Assembly (NCBI GenBank): GCA_018105865.1
Contig: CM030856.1
Coordinates: forward strand, 9,562,653 to 9,626,652
Direction: 5' to 3'
DNA from: Metaphire vulgaris
Taxonomy: Eukaryota > Annelida > Clitellata > Crassiclitellata > Megascolecidae
Length of the DNA stretch: 64,000 bases
Shown: piece by piece, positions 34,840 to 44,811 of the stretch
Layout of the letters: each line of letters opens with the position of its first letter
Position numbering within the stretch: position 1 is the first letter of the stretch
Notes under the pieces: generated by a model
The model's database searches: none
Told to the model about the DNA's origin: nothing
What the model saw: only the letters and a program-made list of their open reading frames with translations
Made by a program: the position numbers and the translations under genes

Positions 34840-36224
34840 TTAGTCTTTGTATCTGGCAGGCTGATTTATCAGACGACCTGAACGAGTGGTATATGTCGCC
34901 ATCTGGTGGCTAGGCGGCAGATGTTCCGATCTTGGATCCTGCTGTGAAGTCGACAGCTGCTGTGGGCTTGTGGATCTGTCGCCGGGGGAAGAGGAAGTTG
35001 GATTCGCTTGAATGGGCGACCCGTCGGAGGCGATTAGTGTCAGTTCTGGCTTCTCCTGAATTGGCGATCTTTCGGTGGCAATTAGAGTCAGCTGCGGATC
35101 CGCCTGACCGATGGAATTCGTTGGCACCTGTTGTCCATCTATCGCCGTGCAGTTTATCTTCGGTTCGACGGAAGGGCGAAGATGATTAGATGTTCTGCGG
35201 AGTTTCATCCCGTCTTCCAGTATAATTTCGTACGAACGATAAGGGAGGCATTTTCCAACTTCTCCTTTGAGCCACGGCCCCCTGGGGTCGACCCGAGCTC
35301 TGACCGTCTGACCGACCGTGAGCGGGGGTTTCGCTTTGGTGCCTTTGTCGTAGTAAAATTTCTGTCTAGCCTTATTATCTGCAATTGATTTATGTATTGC
35401 CGCTGACGCTGGGGTCGATAGCAGACTGCTAGCCGTTGGTAATGGAGTTCTGGTTCTTCGACCAAAAAGCATTTGAGTTGGAGTTAATTTCAATGTCTCG
35501 CTCGGGGTGTTTCGCCAATCAAGCAAGGCCAAAAACGGATCCGTCTTCTCACGACTAGCTTTTTTCATTAGTTTCTTTGCGACCTTGACCGCCGCTTCCG
35601 CGCGGCCATTTGATCTTGGGTACCGCGGGCTAGAGGTTTCGTGCTTAAATTCATAATTTTTGGCGAATTCTCGAAATTCCCTGTTAGCAAAGGCATTATC
35701 CGAGAACAGCACATCTGGGAGGCCGTGGCGTGCGAACTGGCCTTTAAACAGTAAATGACGTCACGCATTTGCTTTGACTTGAGGCGGTCGACCTCAAAAA
35801 ATCCACTAAAGTAATCCACTATTATTAGGTACTCCTTATCATTGCAGAAGAACACGTCGATTCCTACCTTTTCCCATGGGCGAGTGGGTGGATCATGTGG
35901 CAGGAGTGGCTCTCTCGGCTGTGAGTCCGCCATCTCTTGACAGATTTCGCAACTGCTTATGTGCTTCTGAATATCCTGCGCCATGCGGATCCAGAAAACA
36001 GATTCTTTGGCGCGGCGTATACATCCGTTGATGCCTATGTGGGAGCGGTGGACACGCTCCAGAATATAGCGTTTCGCTCCAGCGGGCACTATAAGTCTAG
36101 TACCTTTAAGTAGTAGGCCGTCGTCACACAGTGTAAGCTCGTCGGCAAATGGCAGATAGGGCCTTAGCAACGGCGTGACGTCAGACGCGTTGTTAGGCCA
36201 GCCTATCAGAGTTTGTTCTTTCAA
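34840..36224 (-). pseudogene. Gypsy integrase region
   Basis: Two overlapping open frames (36224-35568 and 35712-34840). The first has the HHCC zinc-binding module (HRSHIGINGC ... CEICQEM) and the first catalytic Asp (VGIDVFF). After a frame change near 35720 come the second Asp (LFSDNAFANREF) and the Glu (SNGRAEAAVK), so all three DDE positions are present. The tail beyond is Ser/Pro/Gln-rich. It inserts element DNA in the nucleus. The single frame break is the only visible defect. Confidence 0.85.
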
Positions 36225-36331
36225 CAGCTGGTATGTTTCATCGGCCTTTGCAGCCTCGCGAATGATGTCCAGGGTTTTTTCTGACGCAATCAGGCGAAGC
36301 TCAGCGCGTTGCTCAGTTTCCTCTAAGGCTG

Positions 36332-37941
36332 CTATTTGCTCAGAAAACAGGGTTTCTCAGCCGAGTTCACCGGAAACGCGCGACTAAGTGCGTCAGCGAC
36401 GACCACCTCGGTTCCGGGTCTGTAGATGAGTTCGAAGTCGTACTGTTGCATTTTAAGCAACATTCTCTGTAGCCTTTTTGGCGCTGACGAAAGCGGTTTC
36501 TTGACAATCGTGATTAGGGGGTGGTGGTCGGTGTGAATTTTTACGTGTCGGCCGTACACGTAACTATGGAAACGCTCCAGACCATAGTAGCAGGCAAGCA
36601 ATTCTTTCTCGATCTGTGCGTAGGATTGTTCCGTTGACGTCAGGGCACGTGACACATACTCGACTGGACGATCGTTCTGAAGGAGGCACGCTCCAAGACC
36701 CGCCTGAGATGCGTCGCATTGAGAATTGCGGTCTGCTCGACATCATAGAATTGAAGGACTGGCGCGCTCGTCAGCAGTTTCTTCAGTTGATTGAGGGCGT
36801 CTCCATGCCAGTTTGGGTCCCAATGAAACTCGACGTCTTGCTTGAGTAGCTCGCGCAATGGCGCCGTGGTTGTGGCGAATCCAGGAGCGTATCTTGCTAG
36901 ATACGTCGCCATGCCGAGGATCCTCTGAAGTCCTGTCCTGTCGACCGGCGGAGGCATGTTTTGTATTGCCGCAATTTTCGCAGGGTCAGGTCTGAGACCG
37001 TCTGTTGTGATCTCGTGACCCATAAATTTCACGCTGGAGCGATTAATCTTCAATTTGGCTCTGTTTAATCGAATGTTCATAGAGCGGCATCTGTCGAATA
37101 GCGCGAATAGATTCCGGTCGTGATCTCTTTGCGCCTCTTCCGAGGTCTCTCCTGACCCAAAAATCAATATGTCGTCTGCAATGCATGCCACTCCTGTGAG
37201 ACCGTCGAGCGCCTCCAGAAGTTTCCGTTGGAAAATTTCCGGTGCCGGGGACACGCCGTAGGGAAGGCGAAGCCAGCGATATTTCCCGAATGGAGTGTCG
37301 AAGGCGGTGAGCTTGCTGCTGTGATCGTCGAGTTTTAAATGCCAGAAAGCGTTGCTGGCGTCGACGGTGGAAAATATTTTCGCTTTGGATAGCAGCGGAA
37401 GCACGTCGTCAATGGTAGGCATTCGGAAGTGGTCGCGCAGAAGTGCTTTGTTCAGCGGTTTTGGATCGATGCAAAGTCTGACGCCGCCGTTTGGCTTTCG
37501 CACGACTAGGAGTGCCGATATCCAGGCAGAGGGCTCGTCGACTGGGGTGATTATCTGGTGCTGTTGAAGCAATTTCAATTCTGCCTCTACTTTTGCCTTT
37601 ATCGGGACCGGAAGTCGGCGTAGCGGCGTTCGGACGGGCGTAATCGACGGATCCGTGTGTAAGTGCAGTTCGCCCGGCAGACATCCAAAACCGTCGAACA
37701 GGTCATCGAAATGCCGTATCAGTTCGTCAGTGTTGTTGAACTGTCGATCTGATTGCACGGCGCAGATATTTTCATGGTTCACACGCAGCAGATCGAATAG
37801 AAGACAGGCGTCGAGGCCCAGTATCGGTTGCTTATGCTGCGAAGCTACATAGAAGTCTAGAGAAGCGCTCTGTTTGGTCGTTGGGTGTGTTGTAATCAGC
37901 GTAATCATACCTGCCGTTTTCACCGCTTGTCCATCGAACAT
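36332..37941 (-). pseudogene. Gypsy reverse transcriptase and RNase H region
   Basis: Frame 37941-36640 spans the RT: LGLDACLLFD, then LVVRKPNGGVRLCID, FSTVDASNAFWHL, the palm box in the form IADDILIFG, and FMGHEITTDGL. After a frame change near 36720 the frame 36655-36332 continues with RNase H and its connection (SYAQIEKELLACYYGLERF, IHTDHHPL, VVADALSR). Catalytic Asp pairs are intact; the usual Tyr before ADD is replaced (CIADD). A further frame change near 36340 precedes the integrase. Confidence 0.88.
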
Positions 37942-37976
37942 TCGCAGGGTCGACTGGGCCGGTCGAACTTTTGGTT

Positions 37977-38387
37977 TTAGGTCGAAGTTGATCTAGAATC
38001 GATAACGGCAGTAAGTTGACGGTTGCTCCGCAGTCCAGGAGGAAACGAGCAGTAATGTTCGCGATTTTCAGTTTGCATAGAACACGACGTTTTTCGTTCT
38101 GTGGTCATGGCCATGACCATTTCCGGCTCCGAGTCTGAGTCCAGCGCATGGACCGCAGATTTTTGCTGAGTCTGTGGTTGTGACAAGCAAGCTGAACTGT
38201 AGTGATTCTGCTTTAGGCAGCGATGGCAGGTCTTGCCAAACGCTGGGCATGAATTTCGGCCAGGCGCATGAGAACCGTTGCAGTACTTACATGCCCGGCT
38301 TGTTGGTTGGCGTTTCGTTTCGGTCACACAGGTGACGACGCAGCTGGGGGCGTTTGGATTGTGAAGAGTTCCACTGCTGTGCTGCAT
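37977..38387 (-). pseudogene. Gypsy zinc-knuckle and protease region
   Basis: Contains two knuckle-like modules: CKYCNGSHAPGRNSC, and the canonical CHRCLKQNHYSSAC (C-x2-C-x4-H-x4-C). In the adjoining frame at about 38050-37985 it has FLLDCGATVNLLP, the aspartic protease active site with DCG in place of DSG/DTG. It overlaps the Gag frame by about 100 nt in a different frame. The protease part needs another frame change. Confidence 0.8.
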
Positions 38388-38955
38388 TTACGTCTTCCGG
38401 TGGTTTCATCGCCAGCGTCTGTAGATGCTTCGAGGCGGCTTCGCTGGACTTACAAATGTCAATTGCAGTAGGTAACTCGAGTTTTCTAGTCTGCAATAAA
38501 CGACGTCGCGTGTTGTCGTCCTTGATGCCGATTACTATACGGTCCCGAAGAATGGAATCCTCCAGGTTTCCGTATTCACATAACCGAATTAATTTCCGTA
38601 GTTCAGCGAAGAATTCGTCGAAAGTTTCGGTGGAGTCTTGGCAGCGACTATTCAGCTCGAAACGCAAGAGTGTGATATTTTTTTCTCCGACACAGTGTTT
38701 TTCGAAAGCGTCAAGAACTTTGTCCACATCTTGTCGGTCGTTGTTCTCTGCGAAATCTAAAGTCTGAAAGAGTTCGTAAGCGTCTGTCCCGACGCACGCA
38801 AGCAGTATGGCGGCTAAGCGCTTCTTCGACGCTTCTGCCAGATCAGCCGCTATAATATAGTTATCCCATTGGGACCGGAAACGCTTCCATTCTCCTGCGA
38901 GGTTCCCATTCAGCTTCAGCACAGCTGGCATGGGTATCTGGGGTGAGTTTGCCAT
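38287..38955 (-). CDS. Gypsy Gag protein
   Basis: 222 codons, starting at an ATG about 20 nt inside the 5' LTR. It has a capsid-like helical region (FRSQWDNYIIAADL, VGTDAYELFQTL, FDEFFAELRKLIRLCEY, DSILRDRIVIGI), typical of Gypsy Gag. It stops before the zinc knuckles, which lie in an overlapping frame; a programmed shift or an indel could join them. Confidence 0.85.
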   Translation of the reverse strand: MANSPQIPMPAVLKLNGNLAGEWKRFRSQWDNYIIAADLAEASKKRLAAILLACVGTDAYELFQTLDFAENNDRQDVDKVLDAFEKHCVGEKNITLLRFELNSRCQDSTETFDEFFAELRKLIRLCEYGNLEDSILRDRIVIGIKDDNTRRRLLQTRKLELPTAIDICKSSEAASKHLQTLAMKPPEDVNAAQQWNSSQSKRPQLRRHLCDRNETPTNKPGM

Positions 38956-38974
38956 CGTCAGACTTCTGACAGCA

Positions 38975-39157
38975 TGTAAAGTATAGCTTTATACTTTAAA
39001 AGAGCTTTATTATTTATCAACAGTTCTGTGTCGAGCGTGTCGCTAGTTCGAGTCTCTGTCGATGACTGCGTATCACTCCTGCTGCTGTAACGTCTGTGAG
39101 ACCGTGCAGAGCGCCATTGGCTGGCGCGTACGTCAATCATGATAGGCGCACGTGACA
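38975..39157 (-). repeat. 5' LTR of the Gypsy element
   Basis: 183 bp, same as 34532-34714. The sequence immediately internal to it (minus strand TGCTGTCAGAAGTCTGACG) has no standard TGG-type primer-binding site and contains a small stem, TCAGA/TCTGA, so a self-priming mode is conceivable. Confidence 0.9.
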
Positions 39158-39809
39158 AATTAAAATCAGTAGCCTACAGCTGCAATTAAGTTTTTCTTGC
39201 TAAACTGAAATAATTTCTCTTCAAAAAGTCATTTCCTCCATAACTGTAACGTCCCAACCACTGGCCCTTTTGATTAAATGACCCTGCACGAATGACCTTC
39301 ACCTTTGGCTATAGCTACTTCATTTCAAGATTAAGCGCCTATAGGAATAAGGAGCTACTTCGGTACTGCTTTTGAAAGCGCTAAAGAAATTAACGAGATT
39401 TACTTACTTACTTAACTTCAATTAGGCCTAATGGTAGATCTTGGACTATCTCTTAAGATCACGATCGATTTCTTATCACCGGCAAATTCATAATGGAATT
39501 AGCTACTTATCTCTACCGTACATATGGGAGCTGCTCGGATGATCGGATCTGTTACATCATTTCAACGCAACACATCGTATAGAGCAGAACCCTGATGTCG
39601 TCAGGATAAAATTAGCAGGTTAGGCCTAGGCCTATATTTAGCCTACAAAGGTACAAGTTTTCAAGTTACCCTTAAGTTACCCAGTCCATCACTGGTGTAG
39701 CCACGGAAGGGTAAGAGGGGACACCCCTATTCGGGCTGGGACCGGTCGTGGGACTTGCGCAAACCCGTCGGTATAGGCAGTGCTTTATCCAAGCCTGCTA
39801 GGGGGAGAT
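39158..39809 (+). repeat. Right copy of the ~640-bp duplication flanking the Gypsy element
   Basis: See 33892-34531. Sequence beyond 39810 (ccgtccaaaacc) differs from what follows the left copy, where the LTR begins. Confidence 0.9.
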
Positions 39810-40090
39810 TCCGTCCAAAACCTAAAAATTACCCGCCCCACGTAAATTTCAGCACTGATACAAATTTTTACATTGACCTGTGTCTCTTCCCCTCCATCGA
39901 AGTCAACCTCCCCCCCCAAAAAAAGACCTGGAACCTGGATAGAACACTGGGCATAGGTAGGCAGCGAATCAGTTCAACTCATCTAGGCCTACATCGTCCT
40001 TTTAGATCTATACGCTGTGCCTAATAAACGTTTAGTTTATATTGTTGTGAACTATGGTGGGCGCACGGCAGAACCCGGACCACTCGAGAC

Positions 40091-40553
40091 CTTAATCTTC
40101 TTGTTCTTGTTCTTCTTGTTCTTCTTGTTCTTGTTCTTCTTCTTTTTGTTCTTCTTTCTTCTTCTTCTTCCTCCTCCTCCTAGCTCCCCTTCTTTTTCTT
40201 CCTCTTCTTATTCTTCTTCCTCCTCCTCTTCTTTTTCTTCTTCCTCTTCTTCTTCTTCCTCTTTTTCTTCTTCTTCTTCTTCTTTTTCTTCTTCTTCTTC
40301 TTCTTTTTCTTTTTTCTTCTTTTTTTTTTTTCTTCTTCTTTTTTTCTCTTCTTCTTCTTCTCCTTCTTCTTCTTCTTCTTCTTCTTCTTCTTCTTCTTCT
40401 TTTCTTCTTCTTCTTCTTTTCTTCTTCTCTTCTTCTTCTTTTCTTCTTCTTTTTCTTTTCTTCTTCTTCTTCTTCTTTTTTTTTTTCTTCTTTTTTTTTT
40501 TTTCTTCTTCTTCTTCTTCTTCTTCTTCTTCTTCTTCTTCTTCTTCTTCTTCA
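40091..40553 (+). repeat. Polypyrimidine tract, (TTC/TTCTTCC)n, ~460 bp
   Basis: Almost pure C/T on the plus strand; interspersed pure-T runs. Long mirror-symmetric pyrimidine tracts of this type can form triplex DNA. Open frames over it are artefacts. Confidence 0.95.
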
Positions 40554-40619
40554 CAAACTGCAATTGTTCGGTGAAAGTCTGATTCCGCCCACAGGGCCCA
40601 AAGTTGTACAGCATCCCAC

Positions 40620-41040
40620 TGGTAGGACTATTCTTCGAGTTACTGTACGCTAATGTACATCATCAAACAAGAAAGAAACTCAAAACAATCTGATCTGAAC
40701 TGCATCTAAATAATATTTATTCGAAGAATAGTTACATCGCACGACGATTGCGTTTGAAACCGGACAGCAGCAGTCGAAGCATGTGCACCGGGTGTGTAGA
40801 ACGCTACGAACCACCCCCAAACAACATCTTAGGATGATCGCAGTTGCTACTACTGTATACTAGACAATAGCCCGAGAAAGGAAGAAAGCGTATTGCGTCG
40901 GTCCTTTTTAGGACAATTTTGCTACAGACAGAAGCAACTTCTGACCATTTTCCGACGTCAGAAGCTCTGAACGATCAATAAAGAAGTGATCCTGCAGCGC
41001 TAAAAGAAACAGAAATAGAGTGTTACTGTGTTAGCACCAC
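40620..41040. other. Unassigned stretch
   Basis: No gene, RNA or bounded repeat seen. Confidence 0.35.
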
Positions 41041-41050
41041 CACCACCACC

Positions 41051-41303
41051 ACCATCTCCCATTGGCGTAGCCACGGATGGCACGAGAGCACCCCCTAATT
41101 CTGGCTGGGAACGGTCGTGAAAACTGTGCAGAACCGTTGAGAAATTTCGGGGGTGGGCGGGCCCTGTGGTGGTAGGAGGCATGATCGAAGAGAATACGAG
41201 AATTTGCGGAGAACTCATTCTGTTTTTTTGCTCGTCGGAAACGCCCCACCCCAAAAAAATTTGATGCGCCCTCCCTATTCCAGTACCCTGTCTACGCCGC
41301 CGA
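41051..41303 (+). mobile_element. tggcgtagccac-type MITE, degraded
   Basis: Starts cattggcgtagccacgg and ends near tgtctacgccgccg; shares gctggga.cggtcgtg with 34470/39750 and 57990. No target duplication remains. Confidence 0.5.
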
Positions 41304-41340
41304 ATAAAATAGTTACAATAATAACAACAACAGTATTAAT

Positions 41341-41658
41341 CAGTGGCGGTTCCAGGAATTCTTGGTGGGGGATGAAAAAAACTTATAGGAAGTTGGTGGG
41401 GGGATGAAAAGTTAAGAAGAAAACAAAGAAAAGAGAGAAACAGATAATTGTTAGTGTTTTACCATTAAATAATATTAATAAACCTTGTCAAAAAAGGCCG
41501 CAAGCAAAAAAGAAGGTCATTCACAGTGTTTTTCACTAATTTTTTTAAAAACTCGCCGGAAAATAGACAAACAAGTTTTTAAAAAAGGTCATCCGGAACC
41601 CCGGTGGGAGGAATGCATCCCCAGTTATCATTCTTATCAACATGGTGGGACCGCACTG
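41341..41658 (+). mobile_element. hAT-like MITE (tggcggttcc family), 318 bp
   Basis: cagtggcggttccagg to gtgggaccgcactg; flanks gtattaat and gtattgat (7 of 8). Carries the aaaaaggtcat and caagcaaaaaag phrases shared with 51495 and 56068. Confidence 0.8.
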
Positions 41659-41748
41659 GTATTGATATTCATTCAGTCATATCGAGTAATGTTAAAATGA
41701 ATAACGTCTCTTTCAATTTCACTGCTTAAGCCTTATCAGTTGATAGGC

Positions 41749-41828
41749 TTAACCCCTTAACTGAGGACCCCGGATATATCCGTTCATTTTACAGTGAGTT
41801 ACAGTTAAATACACGGTTAAGGGGTTAA
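41749..41828 (+). mobile_element. piggyBac-like mini-MITE, copy 4
   Basis: TTAA ends; inverted ccccttaactg / ggttaagggg; centre cggatatatccg is itself palindromic. 80 bp. Confidence 0.8.
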
Positions 41829-42023
41829 GTCAGCCTGTCAGCTGCTGAATTTTGTGTCTTGCATCGAGCGCTCTTCGCCAAATTCTGTAACCTGATCAAT
41901 TTCAAAGAAAGACGTGTTGAAACTATGGAAGGAGTACAGCGCAGAACGACCAAGAGGATCAAAGGACGAAAAAGATTACGCTATGAAGCAAGGCTAAGCG
42001 TTGCGGATTAACTGCTCTAGGAG

Positions 42024-42264
42024 CAGCGGTTCTCAACCAGTGTTCCGCTGACCAAAAGTGATCTGCGAGAGGGGTCTAGTGGTCCGCGGTAGGTTCTGAA
42101 AATACGGTTATAAAAAATTAGACGTATTTCAGTAAGTTGCGATAAGTTTTTTTCTGTTTTTTTGCTTGTCAGTTGCCATAATTTTTCTCAATTTTCAGGT
42201 GGTCCGCGAGAAATTTTTGATCTTAAAAAGTGGTCCGCGAGACAAAGGGGTCTGAGCACCACTG
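42024..42264 (+). mobile_element. hAT-like MITE inside a LINE fragment
   Basis: cagcggttctcaaccagtgt to ctgagcaccactg, with ggtccgcg repeats inside. Flanks tctaggag and ttctagag agree only partly but fit the hAT target preference. Confidence 0.7.
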
Positions 42265-42324
42265 TTCTAGAGAAAAGGAGTATAAGAGGAAATCAAATGG
42301 AGACCTGCAAGTCGAAGTTTCATA

Positions 42325-42500
42325 CAGTGGCGGCTCCAGGATTTGGCAAGTGGGGGGGGGGGCGTTGGGGTGGCAGCTTTTAATCATGGAGGGCCAACAA
42401 TTTGTTGTTAGGTATGTAGTATTAAGTATTGGGTCCCAACAGGGGCACTGGGGGCAAGGCACTCAAAAGGGGGCACGGGGCCCCTGTGGATCCGCCACTG
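42325..42500 (+). mobile_element. tggcggctcc MITE, 176 bp
   Basis: cagtggcggctccagg to gtggatccgccactg; perfect 8-bp duplication gtttcata at 42317-42324 and 42501-42508. Confidence 0.9.
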
Positions 42501-42949
42501 GTTTCATATGATAAATTTGTCACAAGTACAGTGTACTGGTATTCGAGGACATGGGGCAAAACTGTTTAACAAACGAGTAGTGAGGTAGAGGCAACACTAC
42601 TTTAGTGTCAGAGTAGTAGACAGTGGAACGAATTGCATGACAAGATAGTATCAGCTTAGTTATAACTAATGTGAATGCTTTTAAAAGTAACGTAAGTACA
42701 ATGATACAGTATATTCGATTAGATATTTGTTTGTCCGTTTGATTTATACATAAAATGGTTACAGTACAAAAATTACGAAGAACTGAAATTTAAAGTGTGC
42801 TGTTTGGCATTGTACAGGGTGGCGCAAAAAAACCGGACTAGTCACATTTAGGTTTGCATTTAATATAGTCCGGTTTTCTTGTGCCACCCTATACACTGCG
42901 AATTGTGTTTGTTATTGTGGAATCAAACAGGTTGTTGCGGACAGAGCGA

Positions 42950-43009
42950 CAGTGGTTTTCAACACAGAAACATTCCTGCTAAACCACTTAAAATCCAGGT
43001 TTTACCGCC

Positions 43010-43080
<71 letters not shown>
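42950..43080 (+). repeat. AGTGGTT hairpin repeat with a long (ATT)n tail
   Basis: cagtggttttcaacacag and ctaaaccacttaaaatcc, then about 23 ATT units from 43011. Confidence 0.8.
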
Positions 43081-43259
43081 GTGTTTCAGCTGGTTTTGTT
43101 TCGTTCAATTTCCAAAAATATATTCTATGCTATTCGTTTTCAGTTGTTTATCTAGTGCCGTGTGAATATTACTTTCCAAAGCTGTCGCAGTAATTTTGCT
43201 TTTGGGTCCGGTTTTTAGCTGGTCCATCAAAGCAAACAAATGAAACAGAGGCAGCAAAC

Positions 43260-43356
43260 CAATGGCGGCTCCACGTGGAGGAACCGGGGGTTGCCTCTTT
43301 TGAATGTCTGCCCCCAGAGACATGCCTCCACTTGCCAAATCCTGGAGCCGCCACTG
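43260..43356 (-). mobile_element. tggcggctcc MITE, internally deleted, 97 bp
   Basis: caatggcggctccacg to ggagccgccactg; flanks cagcaaac and cagcaaat (7 of 8). Confidence 0.85.
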
Positions 43357-43582
43357 CAGCAAATGCTTGTTGCTTGACACTTATCTGGTTGGTCAAATTT
43401 TTGTTCATAAGAAACGAAAATAGATGTGTGAATGTTATCGACGAATAGAGAGTTTCTTTATTAGGAATAAATTCACGCTGTTATCCGGTGCGGTATTTTT
43501 AGCGAGGATTTGAGGTAAATTCCTGATTACTGGTCCACTTTACACATAGAAATGGAGAAGTCTCATGCTGTCATTTTCTTAT

Positions 43583-43662
43583 TTAACCCCTTAACCCTGT
43601 ATTTAACTGTAACTCAATGTAAAATGGACGGATATATCCGGGGTTCCCAGTAAAGGGGTTAA
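43583..43662 (+). mobile_element. piggyBac-like mini-MITE, copy 5
   Basis: TTAA ends, inverted ccccttaaccctg / cagtaaagggg; shares caatgtaaaatggac and ggatatatccg with copies 1 and 4. Confidence 0.8.
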
Positions 43663-43791
43663 TTAGCCTATAAATAACTTCTTCCTAAGTTTTCTGCCTG
43701 GAAGCAGGTCCTGGTTTCCATTTGGCGCCATCCATCCTTCTCTGTCAGCAGCTTGGATCTTTAATCCTTTGTATCCGTCTTTAGTCAGCAT

Positions 43792-43971
43792 CAGTGGCGG
43801 CTCCAGGATTTGGCAAAGGGGCGTTGGAGTGGCAACTTCTAATCATGGGGGGCAACCATTTGTTGTTAGGCATGTAGTATTAAGTATAGGGTCCCAACAG
43901 GGGGGCCACTGGGGGGCCAGGCACTCAATGGGGGTGCACGTCCCCGGACTCCCCCTGTGGAGCCACCACTG
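43792..43971 (+). mobile_element. tggcggctcc MITE, 180 bp
   Basis: cagtggcggctccagg to gtggagccaccactg; perfect 8-bp duplication gtcagcat at 43784-43791 and 43972-43979. Confidence 0.9.
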
Positions 43972-44369
43972 GTCAGCATCCAGTGCAGTAATGACGTGCG
44001 TGGTCTTCCTCTGGTTATCATTCCTCTCATTTGTCCGTCAAGTATTGTTCTGAATAATGATTATACAACATAATGAAACAAACGAATTTCTTTCACCACC
44101 TGATTCTGCCCCATACCTTCCTAACGCTTTGCCCTCTTTTTACAGCAAACAGAAAGAGTAAAGAAGCAAAGACTAGAACTCATACAGCAGATCCCAGGAG
44201 ATCGGAAAGAGACGTCTCTGCAAACCGACGTCTCTGCGTTATCCTATTTCGCGTTAACGGGCATTTACTGCAGGCCTATGGGCGAATTGCAGTTATTTTG
44301 CTATCTCGACTCAAAGCGCATTTCTCTTTTCGAGAAATCATATCCTCCAACCACGACGACCACCTGTAC

Positions 44370-44480
44370 AAAATGACCCTGACTGACTGACTGACTGACC
44401 CCATCTTTGGTCACAGCAGCAATTTCCAACTTAGACTGAGCGCCTACGAATAAGCAGCTGCTCGGTACTATAGGCCTACT
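44370..44480 (+). repeat. Dispersed repeat also present in the Gypsy flanks
   Basis: aatgaccctg..., ctttggtcac and gagcgcctacgaataagcag match, with divergence, the block at about 34010-34110 and its duplicate at 39275-39375. Confidence 0.6.
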
Positions 44481-44487
44481 CAGAGCA

Positions 44488-44750
44488 GTCATTTCATTGT
44501 TTTCCAGGGTGGGTGCAAAACTTTCGACTGCAAGGCAGGTAGTGTTTTTAAAAATACCTATGCAGCATGCAAACTGGTTTTGTCCATTATAGTACATGCT
44601 ACATACGTTACTATATAGTATATACCAGTGATTGTAATAAAACTATAAAAACAATTGAGAACACATTCAACACAATGAATTTAAAGACACAAAAATTCGT
44701 GAACATGTTTTCCCTAAAAATCAGGGGGAGGCAACGGCCCTCTGCACACC
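44488..44750 (-). mobile_element. Second copy of the MITE at 50824-51092, reverse orientation
   Basis: Shares gactgcaaggcagg, tatgcagcatgcaaactgg/agtatgtaaattgg-type blocks and attgtaataaaactataaa with the 50824 copy. Ends are too diverged to place a target duplication. Confidence 0.65.
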
Positions 44751-44811
44751 CATAAATGACGTCCTTGACTAAACTTCGAAAGAGCAATATAAATTCACGA
44801 CCTTTGACTTT

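Larger units (their letters stand above)
34532..39157 (-). mobile_element. Ty3/Gypsy LTR retrotransposon, 4.6 kb
   Basis: Bounded by two 183-bp direct LTRs that look identical. The order on the minus strand is Gag with a matrix/capsid-like domain, CCHC knuckles, protease, RT, RNase H and integrase, which is the Ty3/Gypsy order. The RT and integrase sequences resemble the K02A2.6-like group of invertebrate genomes. Identical LTRs imply a very recent insertion, yet the coding region carries at least five frame changes. There is no short target duplication: the flanks are the two copies of a ~640-bp repeat. There is no envelope gene. Confidence 0.92.
41920..42690 (+). mobile_element. LINE C-terminal fragment split by two MITEs
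   Basis: Plus-strand frames give MEGVQRRTTKRIKGRKRLRY (the VQRRATK.I.G...L.YE.RL segment of CR1/L2 RTs), then LEKRSIRGNQMET after the first MITE, and near 42610-42650 the end motif RVVDSGTN/WNELHDKIVSA. Insertions at 42024-42264 and 42325-42500 interrupt it, so it is older than both. Confidence 0.7.

Noticed and set aside
40017..40614. Long Ser/Phe/Leu and Lys/Glu/Arg open frames
   Set aside because: Produced by the pure C/T tract; not coding.
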